DNA of 17,307 nt from an uncultured Oxalobacteraceae bacterium (GTDB lineage: Bacteria > Pseudomonadota > Gammaproteobacteria > Burkholderiales > Burkholderiaceae). Positions 1 to 6,788 of this stretch are shown here, piece after piece; position 1 is the first letter of the stretch; each line of letters starts with the position of its first letter. Position numbers and translations under genes: made by a program. The stretch is taken from assembly GCA_946478765.1 (NCBI GenBank), contig CAMLDH010000042.1, forward strand, positions 1 through 17,307, given 5' to 3'. Under the pieces are notes generated by a model. It saw only the letters and a program-made list of their open reading frames with translations, was not told where the DNA came from and searched no databases.

Positions 1-638
1 CGGTGCATGGCGGTTCCGGCGTCAGTTATGGCGTGATCGAACAGTTGCGCGCAGCGCGGCCACAAGCAAAATTTCTGGAACTGGTGCATCGGTTGGACCG
101 GGATACCTCGGGTATTTTGCTGTTGGCCAAGAAGCGGTCGGCATTGACCAACCTGCATGAACAAATTCGCGATGGACTATTAGACAAGCGTTATCTGGTT
201 TTGGTGCATGGCGACTGGAAAAATCAGAAGCAGCACGTGAAGTTGCCGTTATTTAAGTACACCACGCCGGATGGCGAACGCCGCGTGCGGGTTCAGTCGG
301 ATGGCTTGGCGTCGCACACGGTTTTCAACTTGCTGCGAAAATATGATTCTTTCGCGTTGCTGGAGGCGGAGCTGAAAACCGGCCGTACCCACCAGATTAG
401 GGTGCATCTGGCATCTAGCGGGTTCGCGATTGCAGGGGATGACAAATATGGCGATTTTGCGTTGAATCGCGCTTTGCTCAAAGCCGACGGCAATCGTATT
501 GCTCTGAAACGGATGTTTTTGCATGCGTACCAGATTACTTTCACGCATCCGGAAACCGGCAAACCCGTCACGCTCAAAGCGCCGTTGCCGCCCGAATGCG
601 AAAATTTTGTAAGAAATTTGGAAAAGATGACTGCTTGA
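1..638 (+). CDS. rluC: Ribosomal large subunit pseudouridine synthase, RluC-type (5' partial)
   Basis: This is the C-terminal part of an RluA-family pseudouridine synthase, which isomerises uridines in 23S rRNA (RluC in E. coli modifies three positions). The reading frame is open from the window edge, so the gene starts outside. The first visible residues (HGGSGVSYG) match the segment that follows the N-terminal S4-like domain and the 'NKPSG' stretch. The catalytic motif HRLDRDTSG lies around visible residues 29-37, with the catalytic Asp at about 32. The family motif GRTHQIRVHLA comes about 100 residues later. About 211 residues are present, against roughly 310-330 for the whole family, so about one third is missing. 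It lies upstream of the HAD and Rieske genes in the same direction; in relatives rluC borders rne and the yceF-yceD-rpmF-plsX cluster. The RluC rather than RluD assignment rests mainly on this context. Confidence 0.88.
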   Translation, partial: VHGGSGVSYGVIEQLRAARPQAKFLELVHRLDRDTSGILLLAKKRSALTNLHEQIRDGLLDKRYLVLVHGDWKNQKQHVKLPLFKYTTPDGERRVRVQSDGLASHTVFNLLRKYDSFALLEAELKTGRTHQIRVHLASSGFAIAGDDKYGDFALNRALLKADGNRIALKRMFLHAYQITFTHPETGKPVTLKAPLPPECENFVRNLEKMTA

Positions 639-725
639 CCTGTATCGCGATCAGGAAGACTGGAAACAGGGTAAGCAACTACCGACAAAATCAGAAGGAG
701 CCGGCAGCGAGGGTTGTCGGGAAGC

Positions 726-1385
726 ATGGCAAAAAAGCAATTTGACCTGATCGTATTCGATTGGGATGGTACGTTGATGGATAGCACCACCACAATCGTT
801 CAATGTATTCAGGCTGCCGCAAAAGATCTCGGCCTCCCGATACCCGACGACAAAGCTGCCTCTTATGTGATCGGACTTGGTTTGCAGGATGCAATGCAGG
901 CCGCGTTACCCGACCTTGACCCCAAATTTTATCCGCGTATGGTGGAGCGTTATCGCTACCATTACTTGGCGAAAGACCAGGGACTGGCGCTGTTTGACGG
1001 CGTGCGCGAAATGTTGTCTGAGCTATCGCAGCAGGGATATTTCCTGGCAGTGGCAACCGGCAAAAGCCGGGTCGGATTGAACCGTGCGCTCGATGCCGCC
1101 AAATTGCTTTCCTTATTCGATGCGACACGTTGCGCAGATGAAACCTTTTCGAAGCCGCATCCAGCCATGCTGCAGGAACTGACACGCGAGCTTGGACAGG
1201 ATATGAAGCGAACGGTGATGATCGGCGACACCACACACGATTTGCAAATGGCGAGCAATGCCGGGGCAGCAGGCATCGCAGTACATTACGGCGCGCATCC
1301 CGAGCGCGAGTTGCAAGTATTCAGTCCTCTTTATGCAGCGAACTCGGTAGCGGAACTGCATGCGTGGCTGACGGACAATGCGTGA
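726..1385 (+). CDS. HAD-superfamily phosphatase, phosphoglycolate-phosphatase-like
   Basis: This is a HAD subfamily IA hydrolase of about 219 residues. All four motifs are visible: motif I FDWDGTLMDS (nucleophile Asp12, acid Asp14), motif II with Thr111 in AVATGKS, motif III Lys143 in FSKPHP, and motif IV IGDTTHD (Asp168, Asp172). The segment between motifs I and II is long enough for the helical C1 cap typical of Gph/PGMB enzymes. The substrate cannot be read from sequence; phosphoglycolate or another small phosphomonoester is the usual guess. The start is uncertain. The ATG at 726 gives the normal N-terminus (MAKKQFDLIVFDWDG) but has only a weak GGGA just upstream. A TTG at 714 would add four residues and lies 13 bases after AGAAGGAG (693-700). 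It follows rluC after 87 bases and is probably co-transcribed with the Rieske gene. Confidence 0.85.
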   Translation: MAKKQFDLIVFDWDGTLMDSTTTIVQCIQAAAKDLGLPIPDDKAASYVIGLGLQDAMQAALPDLDPKFYPRMVERYRYHYLAKDQGLALFDGVREMLSELSQQGYFLAVATGKSRVGLNRALDAAKLLSLFDATRCADETFSKPHPAMLQELTRELGQDMKRTVMIGDTTHDLQMASNAGAAGIAVHYGAHPERELQVFSPLYAANSVAELHAWLTDNA

Positions 1386-1439
1386 GTATTTGGTGCGGTT
1401 TCGGTGCTGGGACTTTTACTGCATTAAACAAACTTGACG

Positions 1440-1811
1440 ATGTCCGACGAGACCATTTTCATTTGTGACTCAGCCGACCTTATTGAAGGAGGCAAGGGCA
1501 TCCGCTTTCCTGTCGCTGCCTTCAATGAGGACGCGACCGGTTTCGTGGTCCGCTATAACAACGTCGCCCATGCATACTTGAATCGATGTGCGCACGTGCC
1601 GATTGAACTGGATTGGACCGAAGGTGAGTTTTTCGAATCCAGCGGCTTGTATCTGATGTGTTCCACGCATGGCGCGATCTATGCGCCGGAAAGCGGGCAA
1701 TGCTTGGGTGGGCCATGTCGTGGCGGACGTTTGCGTACGATCAGAGTCATCGAGAAAGACAATCGGGTATTCTGGCAACCGGATGAATATGTAAGGCCTG
1801 CGAGAGCATAA
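1440..1811 (+). CDS. Small Rieske [2Fe-2S] ferredoxin-like protein
   Basis: This is a 123-residue single-domain Rieske protein. The two cluster-binding pairs are visible: Cys50-x-His52 (CAH) and Cys74-xx-His77 (CSTH). The second pair is followed by the aromatic/Gly/Pro-rich loop (GAIYAPESGQCLGGPCRG). No transmembrane segment or signal peptide is present, so it should be a soluble electron carrier or a stand-alone subunit of an oxygenase-like system rather than a bc1 subunit. Its partner is unknown and no oxygenase is nearby. The chosen start is the ATG at 1440; a TTG at 1434 in the same frame would add two residues. It sits 54 bases after the HAD gene and 28 bases before the S49 peptidase gene, consistent with one transcription unit. 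I know this arrangement from other Burkholderiales, but no function has been assigned there to my knowledge. Confidence 0.85.
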   Translation: MSDETIFICDSADLIEGGKGIRFPVAAFNEDATGFVVRYNNVAHAYLNRCAHVPIELDWTEGEFFESSGLYLMCSTHGAIYAPESGQCLGGPCRGGRLRTIRVIEKDNRVFWQPDEYVRPARA

Positions 1812-1839
1812 GCTCCCGCAGAAAACACGAGCGAAAACA

Positions 1840-2880
1840 ATGAGCAACGACAATTTCGAAAATACGCCACGGCAGTGGCCGCAAGATCAGGCATCCGCTA
1901 CGCCGGTGTCGGAAAACAAAACATCGAACGGCAACGCGCCAAAAAAAGAAGGCTGGGAGCGGGAAGTACTGGAGAAGTTTGCGTTTGCAGCACTCAAGGA
2001 GCAACGCGCCCGCCGTCGCTGGGGGATCTTCTTCAAACTTGCAATGCTGGGGATAATTGCATTCGGCCTCTGGCTCGCATTTGATCTGGGTAATACCGAC
2101 ATGGAAACCTCCGGCGCACATACTGCGCTGATCGATATCGATGGCACGATCGAAGTCGGAGGCGCCGGCGCGGCCGAGACGGTAATCCCGGCGCTCGAAC
2201 GGGCATATGCAGACAGCGGCTCAGTCGGCGTGATTTTGCACATCAATAGCCCGGGCGGCAGTCCGGTACAGGCAGGCATGATCAACGATGAAATCATGCG
2301 TCTGCGCAAAGCGTACCCGCAAAAGCCACTGTACGTGGTGGTCGATGAAATCTGCGCGTCGGGAGGTTATTACATTGCTGCGGCCGCCGATAAAATTTAT
2401 GTGAATAAGGCCAGCATCGTCGGGTCGATCGGTGTCTTGATGGATGGTTTTGGTTTCACCGGCCTGATGGATAAACTCGGTGTTGAACGCCGCCTCATGA
2501 CGGCGGGCGAAAACAAAGGCTTCATGGACCCGTTCAGCCCGCAAACGTCGAAACAAAAAACGTATGCACAAGAGATGTTGAACGAGATTCATCAGCAATT
2601 TATCAATGTCGTTCGTAAAGGGCGCGGCAAACGTTTGAAGGAAACGCCAGATACGTTTTCCGGCTTGTTCTGGAGCGGCTCGAAGGCAGTTGAAATGGGT
2701 TTGGCTGATGGCTTCGGCACCATCGACAGCGTCGCGCGCGATGTCCTCAAGGCAGAAGATATTGTCGATTACACGCAGCATGAAGGTTTGCCCGAACGCG
2801 TATTGAAAAAGTTTGGTGCGGCGGTCGGCGCAGGTGCGATGAGGTCTGTCTGGAGTGGTGTCAAGCCGAGTCTTCGATAA
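1840..2880 (+). CDS. sppA: Signal peptide peptidase SppA-type, S49 family (36 kDa form)
   Basis: This is a membrane-bound serine/lysine protease that degrades leftover signal peptides. The 346 residues begin with a hydrophilic cytoplasmic tail (1-60) that is rich in polar residues, followed by one membrane anchor (about 61-83, WGIFFKLAMLGIIAFGLWLA). The S49 domain contains the oxyanion-hole region INSPGG (about 135-140). The catalytic Ser is Ser174 in ASGGYY and the catalytic Lys is Lys226 in GENKGFMDPF. Their 52-residue spacing is the same as that of Ser147/Lys199 in B. subtilis SppA, as I recall it. The length fits the short SppA form, not the duplicated 67 kDa E. coli form. The ATG at 1840 has no good Shine-Dalgarno sequence, so translation may depend on the Rieske gene upstream. 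It is the last + strand gene before a convergent block. Confidence 0.9.
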   Translation: MSNDNFENTPRQWPQDQASATPVSENKTSNGNAPKKEGWEREVLEKFAFAALKEQRARRRWGIFFKLAMLGIIAFGLWLAFDLGNTDMETSGAHTALIDIDGTIEVGGAGAAETVIPALERAYADSGSVGVILHINSPGGSPVQAGMINDEIMRLRKAYPQKPLYVVVDEICASGGYYIAAAADKIYVNKASIVGSIGVLMDGFGFTGLMDKLGVERRLMTAGENKGFMDPFSPQTSKQKTYAQEMLNEIHQQFINVVRKGRGKRLKETPDTFSGLFWSGSKAVEMGLADGFGTIDSVARDVLKAEDIVDYTQHEGLPERVLKKFGAAVGAGAMRSVWSGVKPSLR

Positions 2881-2980
2881 TGCCGTGCTGGGAGCGGGAT
2901 GTTACAAAAGCTGCTGTTTGGAAGTAGTTCTTGGCAAGAAATTTCGGCCGGTTTTTCGCTGATAAAGCTGCGTTGAAAGC

Positions 2981-3008
2981 TTGCAAATCCAAGCATTTGC
3001 GTTATATT
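2981..3008 (+). promoter_or_regulatory. Predicted sigma-70 promoter for the tandem-hairpin locus
   Basis: A TTGCAA -35 box (2981-2986) is followed after 16 bases by a TATATT -10 box (3003-3008). Initiation would fall near 3014-3016, just before the first hairpin at 3038. No protein gene begins downstream on this strand, so the promoter would serve a non-coding transcript. Confidence 0.45.
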
Positions 3009-3014
3009 GAAACC

Positions 3015-3175
3015 TAGATCTTTTCTTGCGAAAGGAATTGGTCATTCAGAGCAACTTATCTCTAATGCCAAGGTGATCACCGCATCGACGATGCGGCGGT
3101 GAGGAGTCTCGGACTCCTCATAGTTGCCCCGTCCGGGGGCAAGCGAAACGGCGGTGCAATACCGCCGTTTCGCAC
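3015..3175 (+). ncRNA. Candidate structured non-coding RNA (five consecutive hairpins)
   Basis: This region has no credible ORF but folds into five adjacent hairpins. H1 (3038-3071) pairs TTGG-t-CATT-c-AGAG with CTCT-AATG-CCAA. H2 (3080-3096) pairs CCGCAT with ATGCGG. H3 (3100-3120) is a perfect 9-bp stem, TGAGGAGTC with GACTCCTCA, around a TCG loop. H4 (3124-3142) pairs TTGCCCC with GGGGCAA. H5 (3143-3173) is a perfect 13-bp stem, GCGAAACGGCGGT with ACCGCCGTTTCGC, around GCAAT. H3 to H5 are separated by no more than three bases. A promoter-like sequence lies just upstream. No U-run follows H5, so termination is unclear. I do not recognise an Rfam family; RNase P RNA and tmRNA hallmarks are absent. 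The alternative is that some stems are only terminators between the convergent sppA and methyltransferase genes. The strand is inferred from the promoter. Confidence 0.5.
3143..3173. terminator. 13-bp perfect hairpin between convergent genes
   Basis: GCGAAACGGCGGT (3143-3155) pairs perfectly with ACCGCCGTTTCGC (3161-3173) around a 5-base loop. It lies 15 bases beyond the stop of the minus-strand methyltransferase gene and is the last element before it on the + strand. Because the stem is symmetric it could block transcription from both sides, but neither side has a real T-run, so it is not a standard intrinsic terminator. It may instead be the 3' cap of the candidate RNA. Confidence 0.4.
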
Positions 3176-3187
3176 GTCTGGGGCATA

Positions 3188-3940
3188 TCACTCTGCCAGC
3201 AACAAGAATACGGTGGGTTTCTTGTGAAAGTCCGGTGTTTTCCCGGATACCAAATCACTTTTCCATTTCGCTACTGCCTGCGTCTTGATTGACTCTGACG
3301 CCAAGGTTAGATCGGTGGCGACGCACACTAGTGTATTGGGTTGACAGGTCGTCGTGAGCGCTTCCAATAGTGCGCTGTTACGATACGGCGTTTCGATGAA
3401 TAATTGAGTCTGCTTTTCCAGGCGCGAGCGGTTTTCAAGTTCCTTGATGCGCTGCGCACGTTGGTCCGCATCGATCGGCAGGTAACCGTTGAATGCAAAA
3501 CTTTGCCCGTTCAAACCGCTCGCCATAACTGCCAGCAAAAGCGACGATGGTCCGACCAACGGTCTGACTGAAATGCCCTTCGCATGCGCCAAGCGCACGA
3601 GATTGGCGCCAGGATCGGCCACCGCCGGTACGCCGGCCTCTGAAATCAAGCCTGCATCCTGACCTGCCAGTAGGGGCGCCAGCAGGGCGGGTAATTGGGA
3701 TGCGTCGGTATTGACATTCAACTCTACAATGCGTATGTCTTGCAAAGGCTTGGCAAGCGGATGGGATGCCGTCACAAGCTTGAGAAATGCGCGCGTGGTC
3801 TTGGCATTCTCGGCAATGAAATAATCCAGTTTGGCTGTGGCTGTCAGTACGCCGGCGGGGATGATTTGCGCGAGCGGGTCGGCTAGCGCAACGTCTGCTT
3901 GGCCGAGTGTATTGGGGATGAGATAAAGGATGCCGGGCAT
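3188..3940 (-). CDS. RsmI-like SAM-dependent methyltransferase (tetrapyrrole methylase family)
   Basis: This 250-residue protein belongs to the tetrapyrrole (corrin/porphyrin) methylase superfamily, in the same COG as RsmI, the 16S rRNA C1402 2'-O-methyltransferase. Visible family motifs are the N-terminal LYLIPNTLG, AGLISEAGVPAVADPG (about 97-111), VGPSSLL (about 129-135) and FNGYLP (about 150-155). It differs from true RsmI. The start is MPGILYLIPNTLG rather than the usual GTLYVVATPIGN, the canonical EDTRHTRKLL segment reads AENAKTTRAFLK (about 43-54), and it is shorter (RsmI is about 280). It is therefore probably the RsmI-like paralogue often found beside maf in betaproteobacteria, with an unproven substrate. 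It follows maf by 75 bases on the same strand and probably shares its transcript. The ATG has no visible Shine-Dalgarno sequence. Confidence 0.82.
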   Translation of the reverse strand: MPGILYLIPNTLGQADVALADPLAQIIPAGVLTATAKLDYFIAENAKTTRAFLKLVTASHPLAKPLQDIRIVELNVNTDASQLPALLAPLLAGQDAGLISEAGVPAVADPGANLVRLAHAKGISVRPLVGPSSLLLAVMASGLNGQSFAFNGYLPIDADQRAQRIKELENRSRLEKQTQLFIETPYRNSALLEALTTTCQPNTLVCVATDLTLASESIKTQAVAKWKSDLVSGKTPDFHKKPTVFLLLAE

Positions 3941-4015
3941 GTTTTACGGGAGGCAGAATAGGTGGGGTTATGGACAGTCAGTTCTTGGTGATTGGAGCAC
4001 CGGAAAAAATGCGTT

Positions 4016-4630
4016 TCACGCGGCAAAAAAGCTGATCCCGGCACGACGCAGCATGGTCGTCAACGCAATGAGCGGCAACCCCGTCAATGCGGTCGGATCC
4101 GCGCTTTCGATCTTCTCGATGATCGCAATGCCCAACCCCTCATTTTTGGCGCTGCCGGCGCAATCGTAAGGTTGCTCGATACGCAGATAGGCGTCCAATT
4201 CGGCGTCAGGCAAGTCGCGGAATGAGACAAATGTCTGGACGTTTTTCAGTTGCACTATCCGGTCCTGTGACGGTTGGCGGCTATCCCAAAGACACAGCGC
4301 GGTATGAAAGATGACCCGGCGCCCTCGCATTTTTTGCAGCTGTTGAAGCGCATTCTCATGCGAACCCGGTTTGCCGATTTGCTCGCCATCCAGCGTCGCT
4401 ATCTGGTCCGACCCTATCACCAGTGCTCCGGGTGCCTGTAGTGCTACCGCTGCCGCCTTTTCCTGCGCCAGGCGCAATGCGGTAGTCTCGGGCGATTCGC
4501 CAGCGTGCGGCGTTTCGTCAACCGCCGGTACCATGACTGCAAAAGGCAGGTGCAGGCGAGACAGTAATTCTTTCCGGTATTTCGAACTGGAACCGAGGAT
4601 CAGGCGGGGTTGGGGGGGCAAAGAGGGCAT
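4016..4630 (-). CDS. yceF: Maf-family nucleotide pyrophosphatase, YceF type
   Basis: This is a Maf/HAM1-fold house-cleaning pyrophosphatase. It would hydrolyse non-canonical nucleoside triphosphates; YceF prefers m7GTP. Seen in the 204-residue protein: GSSSKYRKELL (about 13-23), DETPHAGESPE (about 38-48), GSDQ (73-76, catalytic Asp75) and GKPG (86-89). The SDQ motif and short loops point to the YceF subgroup rather than YhdE (dTTP/UTP). The start is taken as the ATG at 4630, which gives a normal N-terminus (MPSLPPQPRLILGSSS). A TTG at 4663 would add 11 residues of unlikely sequence. Neither has a clear ribosome site. The gene is divergent from yceD, as in E. coli, and is followed by the RsmI-like gene. 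Confidence 0.88.
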   Translation of the reverse strand: MPSLPPQPRLILGSSSKYRKELLSRLHLPFAVMVPAVDETPHAGESPETTALRLAQEKAAAVALQAPGALVIGSDQIATLDGEQIGKPGSHENALQQLQKMRGRRVIFHTALCLWDSRQPSQDRIVQLKNVQTFVSFRDLPDAELDAYLRIEQPYDCAGSAKNEGLGIAIIEKIESADPTALTGLPLIALTTMLRRAGISFFAA

Positions 4631-4678
4631 TTTTCGAGGTTTATTTGAATGATTGCTCAACAAAAGAGCGCTAACGCT

Positions 4679-4709
4679 TTGACGAATAAGAAAAAAGTCT
4701 GTTATTATC
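4679..4709. promoter_or_regulatory. Divergent promoter pair with overlapping -10 boxes (maf / yceD)
   Basis: On the + strand, TTGACG (4679-4684), an 18-base spacer and TATTAT (4703-4708) make a good sigma-70 promoter for yceD. On the - strand the same bases read TGCGATAAT, with the hexamer GATAAT at 4704-4709 and a TG extended -10. This suits maf, with a leader of about 65 bases to its ATG. The minus-strand -35 is not recognisable. One palindromic -10 core could therefore fire in both directions. Confidence 0.5.
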
Positions 4710-4736
4710 GCAGGTTTTCCGGGTTCGGCTTAGCAT

Positions 4737-5234
4737 ATGAGTGCTTTTGTAATCGACACGTTTGAATTCTGTCGGCTCAAAGAGCGTCGCGAAGGTGATG
4801 TTGCGATCGCTGATTTGTCCAGATTGGCAGAAGATACGGTTGGTAAATCGGGAGTCGTGCATTGGCTGTTGCAGGGCGATAGCGATAGATTGGGAAATCC
4901 AAGATTGGCGCTGTCGGTTTCCGGCGCCGTGCAGTTGATGTGCCAGAGATGTTTGACGCCATTTTCTTTTGAGATTGCCTCTGAATCGATTCTGGTTCTG
5001 GCAAAGGATGAAGGCAGCATCGAGGAAGTCGAAGCGTTGCTGGCGGATGATGGGATCGATGTGATTGCCGGTTCCAAGGCGCTCAATATCGCGGAACTGA
5101 TCGAAGATGAAGCTTTGCTGGCGATACCGCTATCACCCAAGCACGAAATTTGTCCCGATAAGGTAACGCTTGATGCGTTGAAGGGTGCGAAGAAGGTGTC
5201 GCCGTTTGCGGTGCTGAAGAATATCAAGCGGTAA
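4737..5234 (+). CDS. yceD: Large ribosomal RNA subunit accumulation protein YceD (DUF177)
   Basis: This is a 165-residue cytoplasmic DUF177 protein. In E. coli and plants this family is needed for normal 23S rRNA accumulation. The conserved CxxC pair is seen at Cys69/Cys72 (LMCQRCLTPF), and the family's C-terminal SPKHEICP patch with Cys139 follows an acidic middle section (DEGSIEEVEALLADD). The ATG at 4737 gives the typical start (MSAFVIDTFEFCRL). It lies 129 bases before rpmF and in the universal yceD-rpmF-plsX order, which is strong support for the assignment. Expression should come from the promoter at 4679-4708, with a 5' leader of about 22 bases. Confidence 0.9.
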   Translation: MSAFVIDTFEFCRLKERREGDVAIADLSRLAEDTVGKSGVVHWLLQGDSDRLGNPRLALSVSGAVQLMCQRCLTPFSFEIASESILVLAKDEGSIEEVEALLADDGIDVIAGSKALNIAELIEDEALLAIPLSPKHEICPDKVTLDALKGAKKVSPFAVLKNIKR

Positions 5235-5324
5235 TCAATTGGATTGGCTGTAGTGCTGCGTGGTCCGCGAGTAAGAGCGCGCAGTAGGGATTCTCGGTTT
5301 GCCAGTAATTTTGGGAACCGGATG

Positions 5325-5333
5325 TGTTAAAAT
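5325..5333 (+). promoter_or_regulatory. Extended -10 promoter for rpmF
   Basis: TGTTAAAAT (5325-5333) is a TGN-extended -10 box 31 bases before the rpmF ATG. No consensus -35 lies at the right distance (TTGCCA at 5299 is too far away). The same TGNTAAAAT form occurs before acpP at 9733. It would allow rpmF to be expressed above the level from the yceD promoter. Confidence 0.4.
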
Positions 5334-5363
5334 TTCAGAACTTAAGGTTTAGGAGTAGTTACC

Positions 5364-5546
5364 ATGGCTGTTCAACAAAATAAAAAGTCCCCATCCAAGC
5401 GTGGCATGCATCGTGCGCATGACTTTCTGGTTGCTCCGCAACTGGCGGTTGAGCCGACAACGGGTGAAACGCACATGCGTCACCATATCAGCCCGAATGG
5501 CTACTATCGTGGACGTAAAGTCCTGAAGACCAAGAACGACGAATAA
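5364..5546 (+). CDS. rpmF: 50S ribosomal protein L32
   Basis: This 60-residue basic protein is ribosomal protein L32 (bL32). It begins [20 protein letters not shown], the standard bacterial L32 start, and ends in the conserved [15 protein letters not shown] segment. There is no zinc-binding Cys pattern, as is normal for the proteobacterial form. The start is decided by the family N-terminus and by an AGGAG (5350-5354) nine bases upstream. It sits between yceD and plsX. A classical intrinsic terminator follows it (5574-5610), so much of the rpmF message probably ends before plsX. Confidence 0.97.
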   Translation: MAVQQNKKSPSKRGMHRAHDFLVAPQLAVEPTTGETHMRHHISPNGYYRGRKVLKTKNDE

Positions 5547-5573
5547 TCGTTCATCGTTGTTGCAAGCCAAAAG

Positions 5574-5610
5574 CGGCGCGAGAAGTTGATATAACTTGGC
5601 GCCGTTTTTT
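5574..5610 (+). terminator. Rho-independent terminator between rpmF and plsX
   Basis: CGGCGC (5574-5579) pairs with GCGCCG (5599-5604). An inner stem pairs AAGTT with AACTT around GATAT. Six T residues (5605-5610) follow directly. It lies 27 bases after the rpmF stop and upstream of a separate plsX promoter, so it should separate ribosomal-protein expression from the lipid genes, fully or by attenuation. Confidence 0.75.
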
Positions 5611-5638
5611 CATATGCTGAACAGCGCATTGTGTCATT

Positions 5639-5666
5639 TTGAATCAAGCCGAATCTGGCCCATAAT
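5639..5666 (+). promoter_or_regulatory. Predicted promoter for plsX-fabH
   Basis: TTGAAT (5639-5644), a 16-base spacer and CATAAT (5661-5666) precede the plsX ATG by 30 bases. The position just after the rpmF terminator makes an independent promoter likely. No FapR- or FadR-like operator was recognised. Confidence 0.45.
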
Positions 5667-5696
5667 GCGGTTGGAGCCAGGTACTGAATCAAAACA

Positions 5697-6788
5697 ATGA
5701 CAATCAAAATTTCTATCGACTGCATGGGCGGGGATCACGGCCCATCGGTGACCATTCCTGCCGCTCTCTCATTCATCGATCGCGAGCCTGGCGCCGAATT
5801 GATTTTGGTCGGCCTGGAAGGCGCAATTCGCTCCGAACTACGCAAGCACAAAGCTGCCGACCATCTGCGTCTGTCGGTCGTTAATGCCTCTGAAGTCGTC
5901 ACGATGGACGATTCGCTGGAAGTCGCCTTGCGTCGCAAAAAAGATTCCTCGATGCGGGTCGCGATCAACCTGGTGAAGCAAGGCGAAGCGCAAGCGTGCG
6001 TTTCCGCCGGCAATACCGGCGCGCTGATGGCGGTATCGCGCTACATCCTGAAAACCATACCGGGCGTCGATCGTCCCGCAATTTGTACTCTCATCCCAAA
6101 TCAGAAAGACAAGCCGACCTACATGCTGGACCTGGGGGCGAACGTCGACTGCCAACCACAGCATTTGCAACAATTTGCGCTGATGGGCTCGGTTCTCGTC
6201 GCTGCAATCGAAGGCAAGTTACGTCCAACGGTAGGCTTGCTGAACATTGGGGAAGAAGATATCAAGGGCAATGATGTTGTGAAGCAAACGGCGTTATTGC
6301 TGCGCGCCGATCATGAAAAAGGCGTGCTCAATTTCTATGGCAATGTCGAAGGCGATGACATTTTTAAAGGCACTACGGACATTGTTGTTTGCGATGGTTT
6401 TGTCGGTAATGTGGTACTCAAGGCGTCGGAAGGATTGGCGAAATTTTTCAAGGGCGCCTTGACCACTGAATTCAAAAGTAATCCATTCAACATGATGGGA
6501 TATTTCATTGCGCGTGGAGCGATCAAATCGTTTTCGCGCCGCATGAATCCATCCCGTTACAATGGTGGTAGTCTACTGGGTTTGCGTGGACTTGTTTTTA
6601 AAAGCCACGGCGGTGCGGATGCTTATGGTTACGAGTGGGCGATCAAACGTGCATTCGACGCGGCGCGACATGACGTGTTATCGCGTATTTCCACCACCAT
6701 TGCAGAACTGATGCCGCAGCCTGACGTGCCCGTAATCGCTGAGGGTGCAGCCGTCGCAACAGAACTAACCGAACAGAAAACGGCATGA
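5697..6788 (+). CDS. plsX: Phosphate acyltransferase PlsX
   Basis: PlsX converts acyl-ACP and phosphate to acyl-phosphate, the acyl donor for PlsY in phosphatidic acid synthesis; it is a peripheral membrane enzyme. The 363-residue protein starts with the family signature [12 protein letters not shown] and contains AGNTGALMA (about 103-111), [12 protein letters not shown] (about 143-154), [13 protein letters not shown], the [13 protein letters not shown] segment and a C-terminal [14 protein letters not shown]. The length is normal (about 340-360), with a short Thr/Ala/Glu-rich tail. The ATG at 5697 has only a weak purine patch upstream. Its last four bases (ATGA, 6785-6788) overlap the start of fabH, so the two are translationally coupled. 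Confidence 0.96.
   Translation: MTIKISIDCMGGDHGPSVTIPAALSFIDREPGAELILVGLEGAIRSELRKHKAADHLRLSVVNASEVVTMDDSLEVALRRKKDSSMRVAINLVKQGEAQACVSAGNTGALMAVSRYILKTIPGVDRPAICTLIPNQKDKPTYMLDLGANVDCQPQHLQQFALMGSVLVAAIEGKLRPTVGLLNIGEEDIKGNDVVKQTALLLRADHEKGVLNFYGNVEGDDIFKGTTDIVVCDGFVGNVVLKASEGLAKFFKGALTTEFKSNPFNMMGYFIARGAIKSFSRRMNPSRYNGGSLLGLRGLVFKSHGGADAYGYEWAIKRAFDAARHDVLSRISTTIAELMPQPDVPVIAEGAAVATELTEQKTA

Noticed and set aside
2221..2781. A 186-codon minus-strand frame inside sppA
   Set aside because: It is fully covered by the S49 peptidase gene with its Ser/Lys dyad. There is no ribosome site or motif on the minus strand.
2899..2976. A 25-codon ORF (MLQKLLFGSSSW...) with GGGAGCGGG just before its ATG
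   Set aside because: It has a fair ribosome site but is too short to judge, has no homology I recognise and starts 18 bases after sppA. It would need conservation evidence.
2881..3187. RNase P RNA (rnpB) or tmRNA in the sppA/methyltransferase gap
   Set aside because: rnpB lies beside rsmI in some proteobacteria, so it was considered. The GAGGAAAGTCC-type core and the ACAGAA/GGCUUA elements are absent and the region is too short. tmRNA tRNA-like ends are also absent.
4665..4678. Short palindrome AGCG-CTAA-CGCT upstream of yceD and a similar CGCT-TTT-AGCG at about 9619
   Set aside because: Four-base arms are too short to separate from chance. Possible relation to the repeat family could not be shown.
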